Assembly: GCA_004431415.1 (NCBI GenBank)
Contig: QPMI01000010.1
Span: 520,730 to 584,729, forward strand
Length of the DNA: 64,000 nt
DNA from: Cyanophora paradoxa
Lineage: Eukaryota > Glaucocystophyceae > Cyanophorales > Cyanophoraceae
Reading direction: 5' to 3'
Positions 46,936 through 58,675 of the stretch are shown one piece after another. A program made the position numbers and the translations under genes. Numbering within the stretch: position 1 is the first letter of the stretch; the number at the start of each line of letters is the position of its first letter. The notes beneath the pieces were generated by a model that worked only from the letters and a program-made list of their open reading frames with translations, ran no database searches and had not been told where the DNA came from.

Positions 46936-47165
46936 TTTCGGTGCAGCGGTTCACTTTTTTACGTTTTTTTGCTTTTTTTTATTTTTTCTGTAAAAGCTAT
47001 CTATAGCAGCCCATCTTCAAGCGATACTGCGCGCGAGCTCTATCCTAGAGCTAGCTAATCGGTTTGATGAATGCTTCGTATTCCTGAAATCTGCAGCTGG
47101 GACGGAATTCTTCTTATTTGCGTGCGCATGCGGACTGGCGGGATGCGCACCAGCCTGGCAGGTCA
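46936..47165. other. AT-rich tract at the right edge of the viral block
   Basis: T-rich sequence at about 46951-46995 (TTTTTTACG, TTTTTTTGC and similar runs) directly follows the iteron array and could act as an easily unwound element. Beyond 47000 the base composition changes to about 50% GC. No gene. Confidence 0.5.
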
Positions 47166-48560
47166 TTAATCAAGCTCATCTCCACCAACCTGGCTGCGGT
47201 GCGTAGTCATCTCCTCCTCGTCCGACGACAAGCCGGACTCATCCCCATCAGGAATATTTGATGCCACTGCTGCAGCTGATTTCCCTGTGGCAAGTGTGAC
47301 CAGCAGGTCCAGTGGCTCTGAACGTGATGAAGATCCTTGCTGAAGTGTCACGTCCATTGCAGTCTCCTCCTGCATCATGATGTTGCAGCAGCGACACAAG
47401 GAGAGGAGAGTTAAAGAATGAACGAACCAGGAGACGGACATTAGCGTCCTTGAAGAAGCGACCGTAATCGGCAGTCGCTCTTTCGAACTCGGGATTCTGA
47501 ACGCGATGGAGCGAAGAATCGGCTTCAAATCGGCGCGCGATCTCTGCCTCATCAGCCTCGTTCTGTCGATGCCGAGATTGCTGCTCGGCCTGCTCAGCCT
47601 GAAGCTTCTTCATGTCCTCATCATTCGAATTCTGACTGTCTTGGCTGGCTGCGTTCGACTTTGCTCTCATCTCTTCCTCCTCCAGCTGCCTCTTGTCCTT
47701 CCGCTCTTCCTTTTCGGCTTCAAAGGCGTCGCGGTACACCCATTGCTCAATGACCCAGTCACCAGGCACATGAATCTACGGAATCATGAGTCAAAGTGCT
47801 AGCCGTCCAGTATTTTCATATACTTCTTACCACGTCACTGCGACTCTTTGCCAGCAAATCGTGCAGCTTGTTGCTTGAGCCGAATCCGAGCTTATCAGCG
47901 ACCAAAGTCGGTGGCGTCGGCGAAACTCCAAGCCAGTATGCCCTGAACAAAAGACGTCAAACATGTCGCGGATTTTTGCATTATTGATGCGCAATCACAT
48001 CATATCCTGATCCGCGACTGTGTCTTTCAGAGGAGTATACACTTCCGTAGGATGGATACTCTTGAAGATCGTATTCTTGCAAGCATGGCGCGTACCTGCA
48101 TTGGAAAATCATAAACATAATGCTTGATTGCGAGAAAGACAACAATTGAATGGCGCACGACCCCCAAACATGAAATGGCCTGGCTTCGTGCGGAATCCGA
48201 GGAAAGCGGGAACAAGGAAGCCTTTCTCGGTCTTCTCCCAGTGCGTAACGAGAACGCCGCCAGGGGTCCGTTCCTCGAGTTTGTACTCCAGCCGGAGTTC
48301 AGTACGAATAGCGTCTTCTGACCAGAAGGGGGCTCGGCCTCGTGCACTTTTCCAGATCCAGATCCCGGAGATCCCGGCTGGCGGCGGGCGGCTGAAACGG
48401 GGAGTTTGACGAGGACCCGCTGATTCCGCTCCCCATTCGCCTCGTTGTGCACTTTCTGAGAGTCGAATTCCAACTCGTCTTTGAGCTTGAGAGCAGCTAG
48501 CACATCGCGACGGATTCGCTGGTCTTCCGTCTTGCTTCGCTTGGCTTTCGGAGCCTCCAT
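47166..48560 (-). CDS. hypothetical multi-exon eukaryotic protein
   Basis: Minus-strand exons with good splice signals: 48162 upstream to about 48330, 48095-47999, 47942-47831, 47775-47440 and 47369-47166 (stop). All four downstream junctions keep frame. A likely first exon starts at ATG 48560 (MEAPKAKRSKTEDQ). Segments include TELRLEYKLEERTPGG, FLGFRTKPGHFMF, VPGDWVIEQWVYRDAFEAEK, a Glu/Lys/Gln-rich coiled coil and an acidic tail (DGDESGLSSDEEEM). Donors are GT (including GTAAGAAG), unlike the GTGCGCCC introns on the left. No domain recognised. The join between 48330 and 48450 is unresolved. A poly-C run of about 20 lies at 48677-48696 upstream. Confidence 0.55.
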
Positions 48561-48829
48561 CTGCGGCATATGCAAGTCAATAAGCGGCATATGCAAGTCA
48601 ATAAGCAGACATATGCAGCCGGCAAGTTTCACCCACACCGCCAATGTCGAACTGGAATTCAGCGAATCGTGATCAGCCCCCCCCCCCCCCCCCCCCCGAA
48701 AGAGAAAATCCCGAAAGAGAACCTCGAAAACCGCATGACAAAATAAGAAGTGCAAAACGCTCGCAAAGCAAAAGCGCAAAGCGGCAATTGAGACGCAAGT
48801 GAATTCGCAAATGTGACTTGAGCGACTGC

Positions 48830-49510
48830 GTCCATCTCGAACACCTAGCTGCACCGGTCAGGTTGCCGGGTTCCGGACCTGCCCGTGCACGTGTCGACTT
48901 CCTCTCTTTGCAGAGGCCCGGGCGTACGCCGTCCATCTCGAACACCTAGTTGCACCGGTCAGGTTGCCGGGTTCCGGACCTGCCCGTGCACGTGTCGACT
49001 TCCTCTCTTTGCAGAGGCCCGGGCGTACGCCGTCCATCTCGAACACCTAGCTGCACCGGTCAGGTTGCCGGGTTCCGGACCTGCCTGTGCACGTGTCGAC
49101 TTCCTCTCTTTGCAGAGGCCCGGGCGTACGCCGTCCATCTCGAACACCTAGCTGCACCGGTCAGGTTGCCGGGTTCCGGACCTGCCCGTGCACGTGTCGA
49201 CTTCCTCTTCTCTTTGCAGAGGCCGGGCGTACGCCGTCCATCTCGAACACCTAGCTGCACCGGTCAGGTTGCCGGGTTCCGGACCTGCCTGTGCACGTGT
49301 CGACTTCCTCTCTTTGCAGAGGCCCGGGCGTACGCCCTCCATCTCGAACACCTAGCTGCACCGGTCAGGTTGCCGGGTTCCGGACCTGCCCGTGCACGTG
49401 TCGACTTCCTCTCTTTGCAGTCGACTTCCTCTCTCTGCAGAGGCCCGGGCGTACGCCGTCCATCTCGAACACCTAGCTGCACCGGTCAGGTTGCCGGGTT
49501 CCGGACCTGG
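48830..49510 (+). repeat. 101-bp tandem repeat, about seven copies
   Basis: Units start at about 48830, 48931, 49032, 49133, 49235, 49336 and 49458 with GTCCATCTCGAACACCTAG and continue CTGCACCGGTCAGGTTGCCG ... GTGCACGTGTCGACTTCC ... TTTGCAGAGGCCCGGGCGTA. Copies are nearly identical, apart from small indels (an extra CTTCT in one, a duplicated GTCGACTTCCTCTC in another). Long open frames run through it on both strands because the repeat lacks stops; I do not regard them as genes. Confidence 0.92.
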
Positions 49511-49663
49511 CTCTGTCAAAATGGCTCTGATGGTGTTGTTATCTGCAAAAACGCAAGCGCGAGAGCAATGTGCAGGCACGCTTTTGCATGAACATCTAGA
49601 TAGATGGAAAGAAGGGATGAAGAGCAAAGACAGCGTGTGAAGAGAAATTGACAGAGGGCACAC

Positions 49664-49963
49664 GTTTTTCACAGAGGCTTCGTCACCATCATCGTCCTGA
49701 TCCCTATTCATTGGTTCATTAATGACACGCAAATTATGAGCAGCATTTATGTAAATATGTCGATTGACACGACCGAAGAAAAATTGCTCACTGATCTCTT
49801 CGAGCCTCCTTCTCCTCCCCTCCTTGTTTCCCTTGCTGGCCGCGCCAGCATGCTTGTTCCCGGCACCAGCATGCTTGTTCCCGGCACCAGCTGCAGATGC
49901 CTTGATCCTCGGCTTTTTGGAGGCGACGGCACTATTTGCTTCGGACTCGAGCTCCTCCTGCAT
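49664..49963 (-). CDS. hypothetical exon, basic low-complexity protein
   Basis: 100 codons from ATG 49963 to a GTGTGCC donor at 49663. It contains a short repeated GNKHAGA motif, basic clusters (KKPRIK; KEGRRRR) suggesting nuclear import, and an acidic end (NRDQDDDGDEAS). It could be a first exon or an internal exon of a larger minus-strand gene. No family recognised. Confidence 0.35.
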
Positions 49964-50425
49964 CGGTGGATCGATTCGATTAATGGGATCGATACAATTA
50001 AGATATAACGGACGTGATGCATCAGAAGCAGGCCAGATGTTGGCTCGGATGCACTCGTGTTAGCAGTGCTCTTTTGAAGAAGATTTCCTGCCCAGAAAAT
50101 CGCTCGTTTCGCTCCGTTCGCCACTTGCATGTTCGGCTGCACCGGGACCGCAGTCATCAAAGTAGCAACGAAAACCATCTTGGAAAGACTACGTGACTTA
50201 CAACCTGCGCGGCGTCAATCAGTCCGGTTCCACGTGCTGCACACAATCCAAGAATTCTGACTGACCATCTGCACCGCGATCTCTTTTGCGACGCCTTTCT
50301 TCATGTAGAAGTATGGAATCTGTTTCTGAACCCAAGTTGGACAAACAGATGTCACGACAACCAGATCGTGGGCGCTCTGTACGGCATCGCAAAGGGCCTC
50401 GTCACGAGAACACGATTACTGGCGC

Positions 50426-53400
50426 TCATAAGGTAGTATTCAACGCATGCACCTCCTCCAATTCAAACAGGTTGGCCCGTACAAGCTGCGGATTGACGAA
50501 TGATAAATCCACACGGCCGACGTACAACCCTGTCCCGACTATCTCGGCTGTCGCATTCGGAGCCCCAACGTGCATCAAGTCCACCAGCTCGAACTTGTTG
50601 AAGCGCATCAGACTGTTAGGAATCGCTTCCGGTGCAGCAAGGAACGGATTCACTGCGAAACGAAATCAGGTACGTCAAGATATCGAAAAATGAACAACAA
50701 GTACTGAAGTCTCCGGGCTGATGATTTGCTTAGAGAACTTATCAACCTCTTTTGCCCGCTCGACTTCTCGTTTCTGCATGCGTTTCATCTTTTCGGGCCA
50801 TTATACAAGGTTGCGCCGTTCTGTCGCAAGAATGAGAAAACCGTGGACAGCACATTTAAGATAATGGCTGGCACACAGCCACAGTAGTCCTCCATTCCGT
50901 GGTGCGACTTTGAACAAGATATCTAACGTGACCTTTAGCCATTCCGTCACAACCTTTTCCGTGAACGGCTCCTGACGTGGTATGTCGGTGAATGATGATG
51001 ATGAGGAAAACAAAGATATGAACCGGTGCTGGATTTCCGTCTGGAACTCCTTCAGGATAAACGCCGTTTGCTGTCATTGTGCAACAGGTGTACTTGAGGG
51101 CGAGAAGGATGCGTTGAATCAGCTCTGTAGCGGACCATCGGAATTTAAAAAAGATATCATATTCCGAAAAAGCGATTCGCACTGCTGTACGATGTTTTCA
51201 TCTCAAGCCAAATGGGTTGCCCAAGTGCGTCCCAAATGGCCTGAAGATATACCATAAAATTGATACGAATAAAAGGAGACCGAGCATTGTGAATGAAGAC
51301 TCGTGGATTCTTTTCGTCGCGCCTTCCGAGGAAAGAGAAACCTGAGCGTGGTTGGGCGTTTTGCAATGGAAACTGAATGGAAATCTGAACTGAATGGTGA
51401 ATGCAAATCCGAACCATGCGTGATGGCCACGCAATCAACGCCCACAGGAAGCGCAGTGTCGTAGCTGTTTTCTCGGAGCTTCGCGAAGAGTGCAAGAAGA
51501 GCTTCACGCTGCGACACGGATTTCATCAAAAAAAATGAATCCGGTCATAAGGACATGAAGAAAGCGAACAGCCATCGCGGATGACTGGTGTCTGCGGCTC
51601 TGATATTCAACGGTCCCAATCAGAAGCCGCACTGAAGCCTCCAGCGTTGCCTTGAAGTCTACAGGGACTTGTGGACGGCCGCCGAAGATCGTGTTCGAGA
51701 CGTCTGATTGTTTTTTGTCATGCGCACGTATGTTGGTCATGTTTTGATCATGTGCGTGTGTAATTCGAAAAACGCACCAAAGACTCTCATGATATCGTCG
51801 ACAAGAGTCTGTACTTGAAGAGGCCAAAGCTCCTCTGGATCGTTCGCAGGCTGCCTGAGAACCGATGCTGTTTGTGAGAGCGTAAGTTCTTCAACGTGCG
51901 ATTGCAAACAGCAATCGAGTTCACCCCACGCATTGGCGTTACTGCGACCGCCCGAAAGGCGGTGCGCAGCGAGACCCGCGTATGAGTTCTCCTTCTCCGA
52001 CCCTCGCGGTCGGATCCATCGTTTTTGTTCTCATCGTTCTTCTGAAGGATTGCTGTCGTCGATCTGCCGACTGTATTCACGCTCTGATTCTTCAGAATCT
52101 GCGCTTCCCATCAGTTTGCGATAGCAATACACAACAGCAGGACCACATTTCGAGCAAGGGAAGCAGCGTTCGCCAAAAGCGTCATCGGCTTCCACAAAAT
52201 CAGAGGCGTAACCGGTGAAGAAGAAATTGCAGACACAAAGAAAGACAGCACCTTCAGAGGACCTCCTTTATCAGCAGTCTGAGGGCAAAGCACGACCAGA
52301 TTTTCAGGACCGGGCAGCATCGATATTCGAATGGTGAAACAACGGGAAATCACCTTCAACGAAGGAACTGCCGCTGGAATATTTTCGCCAGAGACGGTTG
52401 CTGCCTGAAAGCAACAGCAACGGCAAAGGTTTCAGCACTCGGCATCAGCATTCGAACGCTCGAATTGCTGAAGAACACCGTTTTGAAGCGGCCGCCAGAG
52501 GAGTTTCCGGCCTGAACATGTGAGGAGAGCTCTTAGCATCGGCTGTCAAGTCCATAAAGCGCTGGGATGCATGCACACCGCTGGAACTGGAACGGGTTCT
52601 CCGCCTTTGCTTCGGTTTCCACAGTTCGGGACCTTTCCAATAGCTGCACATGTAGTGTAAGCTGTTATACTAGCGGGGACGAGTAAGACTGCGTACATTC
52701 AACGCAAGTATTTCTGGCCAGAGTGCATCTCCTCGCCGCTTCTTGATTTTCTGCCAGAAGAGCATCAAAATTTGAAGGATCAATATCAACATCGTCTGCC
52801 AGCAAGTCACAGGAGCTGTACAGGGAATCAACCTTTCGCAACACAGCTTCGTATTTGCAAAATGAATGCGCACGTGATTGAGGCCAAGCGTAGATCGATG
52901 TCGCGAACCTCCTGAGCAGCAGCATGAAGCTCTCTTACGCTCTTCATCGCGTCTCCGAGAACAGGCGGAATGACAATTTTGCTCGATATCGGTAACACTT
53001 CGTTGGCTTCTTCGACTGCAGCTAGAAAAGCTCGTTCGACGTTAAAAAACCTGATTGGAACCACGCCCGTTGGTCTAATTGCGACGATTGCATAGAAGGA
53101 ACCTAACGTGGGCGCACGTTGTCGTATCATAGTTCATGTGCACGGCCGGAGTTCTGCACGTCCACAATCTCTGTGGAGCTAATGAAACGATTGCAACAGC
53201 GGCATATCCACAGCGTACGCGTACACATAGACCTTGTGGAGCTCATTGAACAACGCAGTCCTCCACTTGAAGACATTTGCTTTTCGTGCTACGATTACTG
53301 CGCAGGCTTGGTACCGCGGAAAAGCGCACCATAGTACAAGCATGCGCACCATTTGCACCGCTAGCTTCCGCTGGGTCGCCGGTAACGCATGCACGCCACT

Positions 53401-53442
53401 AGTGCTCACTGGCGGCCGCGGGCTGGCCATTGGGGCAGTCAA
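50426..53442 (-). CDS. scattered exons of one or more unidentified minus-strand genes
   Basis: Protein-like minus-strand stretches separated by short non-coding gaps: about 53442-53180 (ATQRKLAVQMVRMLVLWCAF), 53130-52905 (FFNVERAFLAAVEEANEVLP), 52860-52690 (YEAVLRKVDSLYSSCDLLAD), 52350-52230 and 50653-50430 (MRFNKFELVDLMHVGAPNAT). GT-AG signals are present but I could not build a full model. The 51-52 kb part is the least convincing. No domain recognised. Composition about 48% GC. Confidence 0.3.
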
Positions 53443-53482
53443 CTCTGCGAACAGCGCTAAGTGACATTCTGTTGCTGTCTCA

Positions 53483-55233
53483 TTGCTGCCTAGGAGCGCA
53501 TCTCATCGCCTAGGTGCGCATCTCATCGCGTCGCTGTACGGGCTTCGGAAAACTCGATCGCACTACAGCAAGACTAAGCACACTCAGAAGAGCTCAAGAT
53601 GCTTACGGATGGTCGAGATGCTCCACGCCGATGTTTTCAAACTGCGCCGTGTACCCCCGGGGGGAAGAACCTGGAGCAGCGGTGCGAACCACGCCATGCA
53701 GCGTCAGAGCGACTGCGGTGCGAATGTCAGAAGTGTCAAGGCAAGTTAGTGCGTCTGAGGTTTTCAATGCACATCAACTGCTAGCGCACACCGGATTCAG
53801 TAGCAGCGATCGGCAAGTCGAGTGCCCTTGCTCGCGCTGCAATGGAAAGCGCGTCTCGTCTTGGTGCAAAGGATACATTTGCACTAGACAAATATGGATC
53901 CAGTCTAGTAGAGCAAGCTGCCCGGAGAGCTCCTGTAAGCGATTTCGTTCCTTTCGTAGCCGAAGTTCTGACGTACCGATCCCGACAATTTCGGTTCGAG
54001 CGGCACTAAGAAGACGACGATAGCAGCCCCGGCAGCACTTCAAGGCAACGAGCGACAAACAGATTCCAATTCGAAGCGCAAACGTGTCAACAATAAAGCC
54101 GCTCGTATGCTGCGAAGGCTGGGTAGATATACTGATCGTATTGGTCCTCAAGAAAACGGCAATGAACCTGGACATGAATCCAATATCGTCGATGGCATCG
54201 ATGGCGATGATCATGCTCATGAGGCTTTCGACGACCCAGCCGCAGAGGAAGGCCAAGCGGACGACATACGTGCAGACCCAGCTAGGGCGGATCAAGTGGA
54301 TTATGGCCTAGAGTCGGATCAGGACGCAGCGCTCGACGGCTCAGATGATGAATGCACTACCAACAGGCAGAATTTTTATTCTGAGCCTCTTTTTGAGGGC
54401 TGTAAAGTGTCGGTGCGTGCTGGAGCATTCAATACATTGCTTGATATTGGCTGTATTGGCTTTTTAACTGTTCTCTAGCGCATGGATTACATCACTTTTT
54501 GCCTCGCATTGAAGAAACGCTTTACACAAGCACCTGTTGAGATGTTTGCATCAATCAACGCGGCTGTGTCTCTCATCATTGAGGGCCACAAACTGCAACG
54601 AGGCAGCTCGGGTCTTGGAAGAGAATGATTAGAGAAATCCAAGAATTCGTAGCGGTAAATAATCAACCACTTTCAATTTTCGTGTTCGAAACGTTAACAT
54701 TTCCCTGCTCAGCCTTCCATCACTTCAGGACATGTGGGTATAAAGAGACAAAGCACAAGGTGGCGATTTGCAAGACAGTCTGGATCGAAGACGGAACTGT
54801 TCCTCCAAATACAGTCTGCGAGTGTGGCCATTCAACCTATGCCGATGGTGTGGTGGGCTTCTTTTTGATCCGACCCGGAGTTTCAGCAGCTACTGAACAG
54901 TCCTTCGTATTATCCCGGTTCCAGTGCGTTGATTTCGATTCTGTCGGTGCGGCCACGGCTGATCAAATTTACACAACGGCGTCCAGTTACGGCGTTCGAG
55001 CAATACAGATTGGGGCGATCGTGTTCCAGATTACTATTTGCGGTCGCAAGAATCCGAAACCCAACATCTCACTGGCGACTTTGTTCAATCAAGACTTTTC
55101 TCTTCTCTTCACGAGAGGGCTGTGTGCGAATTTCGGACGGTCTTGGAGTTGTGTGCGCATACTCTACAGATTCCGCAGTGACGCACAGCTGGTCATTCCA
55201 CACCTACAGCTTATTCTGAAAACTGGACTCTAA
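53483..55233 (+). pseudogene. degenerate DNA-transposon-like coding remnant
   Basis: Fragments in changing frames include ECPCSRCNGKRVSSWCKG, a C-P-C-x2-C pattern like the N-terminal domain of CACTA/TNP2-type transposases. An acidic linker (DGIDGDDHAHEAFDDPAAEE) and SEPLFEGCKVSVRAGAFNTL follow, resembling the start of a TNP2 core. Downstream pieces (HFRTCGYKETKHKVAICKTV) are interrupted by stops. No terminal inverted repeats found. A decayed transposase is the best reading, held loosely. Confidence 0.3.
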
Positions 55234-55272
55234 TGTCGTGTTTCTAGGTCCCACGGCGGCTCTTTCACCCCT

Positions 55273-57615
55273 GTGTTTGTGATACCTATGTCTGCGCATC
55301 CTAATTGGCGGTGCGTGATCATTATCTCGCTTTCCGCTTTTTCGCCACTTGTCTCACCCCGTTTCGCTCAGAACAGCAATGCAACGCCTTGTTTTTCTCA
55401 TGGATGGGAAGCCGAGAAACTTCGATGGAATGTTCCGCGTATTCCTTACACCGTGGCTTGTTGCCAACCAGCCGCCGCCCCCAGGAGTCCCCGCTCCCGA
55501 AAGCCAAGGGTTTGCATGCCTTATAATCTGTCTCTTCTTCAATCATTCAATACCGTTGAGCAGAGTGGGGTTTTGCAATCCTCTCACCGGCAAAACTGAC
55601 AAAGCATATTTCACAATGGCTCTCAATATCGATGACCTCCCCGGATGCGCAACGGCATTTATGATAAGTTCGCGTAACGCATCCTTGCGCGGCTTTGTAT
55701 TCCGGGACAGAAACCTAAACTTTCTGCAGCGTCGCACAGTGGCGAGCACGGCCATCCGCTTCGGAAGGTGGATTTCTGGAAAGCGCAGAGCAAAACCGCC
55801 GGGAAAAAATGTTTCAAGCACACGATCTCCCGCTCAAACACTGGATGCGGAGTTGTGCGTACTGACCAAGGATCATGATAGACCCCATCTGCCCGAACGG
55901 ACTACTGCATGGTGATCGAGCCGACGGACTGAAACGTTCCCACTGCAGCTGTTCTGACACCCTTCGGTACAGCGAGCCGACGGACATGCTGTAGAGATCC
56001 AACGCCAAAGATGGTTTCGGAAAGAGATTACGCAAACAGCTTTTGTTCAATTTGTGAAAACGAAAACCTTCGGTAAACCTTTTAGAATGATATAAGTGAA
56101 CATCCTTCGAACGCGCCGTCCATTGAATTGTCTCTGACCAGGCGTTCAAGGCTTGCCGACTTTAGCGGAATGGCCACACTTTCGGCTCGGCCCCTATGCG
56201 ACTTCAGCGAGAGCGACTGGGAGTTCCTGCGGCATGGCGAGCTGAATTTCGACATGGGTGTTGACCGTTCAGGGGCGCGCATACTGACGAATTCCACCTC
56301 GTCAAAAACCGTCTGGCGGATGTCTTCAACTATCTTCGCGGCAACGCGAATAATGGTGATAAGCTCAGTCCTACTCGATTCAGTGTGTCGTTGCATCTTC
56401 CAACTTCCATTCGTGGTTGATTTGCAACGTACAACCACTAACTTAATTACTTTCGTCAATGCGAAGGTTAAGCATCAACATGGATGTTCTTGTCCTTTAC
56501 AGGGCGCCAAGCGAAGCGGAAATACGCTGCGCAGAGCAAAAGATGGAAAAGGATCGGCGACTTTACGAAGCAGCTCTCCGAAATGGCAAGCCTCCTCCAC
56601 GCCAGCCAGTCGACCTTGTCGCGGAACTCGAAGATAACGCGCCGTTTGCCTGGGAAGCCACTGAACGGCTGTACGATGCTATCGAGCGTGTTGCAAGGCG
56701 CGCACGATATCCGCACTTTCAGGAACAACGGTAAGAATTAAATTCGCCAGACCCAATTTAAGTGAAGTTCGCAATTACAAATCGAGAAGAGCGAACTTTG
56801 ATGTTTATAATTAGGACTAGCAGGAGTACCATGTGTGCAGATGGACGACCGTCGTTTTACGGACTGGACGAAACTTTCAAAAGTTCGCTATTGCAGACGT
56901 GGCAGGCGACATTCTTCGCATGTGTCTTGATGCGGATATGGATAAACAGAATTGCCTCTATCGGATCCTCGTAATCAATCAACTGACGTCCTGCACGGCA
57001 TTGGATCGAAGGTAACGTTGAGAAAGCAAAGGCTCGACCGTCCGTGACGTTGTAACAGATTGTTTATCCGGATTCTTGCTTGAACTCCGCAAACTAGCAG
57101 TTCTTACAAGGGTGCGAACGTCACTACGTACCCGTGCCGTTCTGGACAATGTATGCAGCTCTCGTTGTTGATGCGTGCGCGAACCATTGGCTGTAGCTTG
57201 CCTGCAATCGGCTAAATGTGCGAAGAGTGGACGGATGCATCGAGCTGGGCCGGCGCCAGCATTTCTTCCCGTGGAACGGAGCGGGGCGGTCACAATGTGA
57301 AAGTTACTGCAGGAATCGGGGCACAATCATCTCTGATAACGAGTGCGGCCCGACGAACGCAGGCAAGTTGTGAAATATCTATTGCAATGCATATTGAATT
57401 TCGGTATTGGAGACGTTTGAACGGATTTGTTTGCAGGAAATGGGAGCCTTGCCGTCCTGCAGCATGCAACAAGCGAGTTCTTGAACAAAATTCCACACCT
57501 TCTTGACACGGAAAAAGCCGGTGCCATTCGAAGGGAAACGTGGCTACAGCTACGATATTCACACAGTGGCGTCGAATACAGTAAGAAAACAAACCAGAGC
57601 TGGGTTCATTCTTGA
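55273..57615 (+). CDS. putative plus-strand exons, unidentified protein
   Basis: Likely exons: about 56500-56731 (EAEIRCAEQKMEKDRRLYEA; RLYDAIERVARRARYPHF, then a GTAAGAATT donor), 56866-57012 (FAIADVAGDILRMCLDADMD; then GTAACG) and about 57436-57580 (LQHATSEFLNKIPHLLDTEK). An earlier piece at 55380-55440 reads QRLVFLMDGKPRNFDGMFR. They are soluble and helical and probably belong to one gene, but the connections are not established and I recognise no domain. Confidence 0.35.
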
Positions 57616-58675
57616 AGGAAGGTTCGAAATTCGAATTCGCAATTGCCGCCGCCAGCTGCAGATCTAGAGTCTAGATCGCCCCACATTGATGACAACTCGC
57701 ATTAATTCTGCACAGTGATGAAATCACGATGAAGAGTACGGTGGCTTAATCTCTTCGTTTTGCGAGCGGGAGAGCTGTTCGGAAATCCCCGTATCTGGCC
57801 GTTTTCTTCGACCTCTACGTTGACGGCGAGAGCGATTCATAGAGACTAAAGGCACTGGTTCGAACCATCCGGATTCGATCCGCCCTTGTTTGTTCTTCGT
57901 GATCATGATCAGCATGCGCACCAGGCCGAGCTGGAATACACGATAGAACCTGTATTGCCGGAGGCTGGGCCCTGGCGTCCGATGGATCCGCACTCTCCAG
58001 CATGCCTCGAGAATGGATTGGCGTCCCACCTCGAAAGGAACTATGTATCCTTGCTTTACGCCAACCACCACCTTTCATTCCAGCGACCTCACCGACAAGC
58101 ACGACAGCTCATTCATGTCCTTTATCGCGATGGTTCCCGACGGCAGCTCGCGACGAGGGGGCCATCCCTACCCTATCATTCCCCTCGGCGAATGGTTACC
58201 TCAGCGCCGAGGAGATCCAAGCGCATCCTGACCGGCGAGAGCCGGTCCGGCGCTATGCTCGGCAGAGGCCTTTCGAGTTCGCCCACGCAAAGGCACCCGG
58301 GTGCGTTTCGCATCATTCGAGCTGCGGTCTACCCCTTCTCAGCTTGCTCGTTTATGCCAACTTGAACTGCGACCGATCGACATCACCAAGAGACCCTCTC
58401 TGCGTTGGGTGTGGCCTGACACCATCGAGCCTTGCGCCTGATGCCTCTCCCCGACCACACATCGTCGCAATTTCGAGCGTGTGCTCCCTAACCAACAATC
58501 GATCACCTTATCAGAGCTCAGCAGTGCTTCCAGATAAGGGAGAGGTTAGGAACTTTCTTGGCGAGCGGCTGCCGTTCACGTCCCTGCGTAAACTAGCTAC
58601 AGCTGCATGCGCAAGACGTCATTTATGCAAATAATTAGCTTGTACAAATTTATTATTTCTTGTGGCCTGCGGCAT
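57616..58675. other. stretch with no supported gene
   Basis: Open frames on both strands at 57720-58630 overlap each other and have no recognisable domain, splice model or start context. Mixed composition. I see no RNA gene or repeat here. Confidence 0.4.

Larger units (their letters stand above)
8600..46960. mobile_element. endogenous mriyavirus-like (Nucleocytoviricota-related) DNA virus
   Basis: Block of tightly packed genes on both strands with a viral hallmark set: double-jelly-roll MCP (29355-30728), packaging ATPase (34930-35991), RuvC resolvase (34416-34892), VLTF3 (36743-37704), YqaJ nuclease (10273-10926), two HUH endonucleases (37806-40660) and a D5-like SF3 helicase (14422-19778). 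No polymerase gene was seen. Length without the retrotransposon insert is about 35 kb. A shared upstream element (AATTTTCTNA) marks genes in both halves, so I treat them as one genome. Left limit is uncertain by several hundred bases. The right limit is set by the drop in GC content after the iteron array. From memory this content matches the Gamadviridae/Yaraviridae type of Mriyaviricetes; a related but distinct lineage is possible. Confidence 0.85.

Noticed and set aside
48830..49510. CRISPR array
   Set aside because: The units are directly adjacent 101-bp repeats without unique spacers, in eukaryotic DNA, and no cas gene is present.
48885..49591. 213-codon repetitive ORF and its minus-strand counterparts
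   Set aside because: They result from stop-free 101-bp tandem units; the peptide repeats simply follow the DNA.
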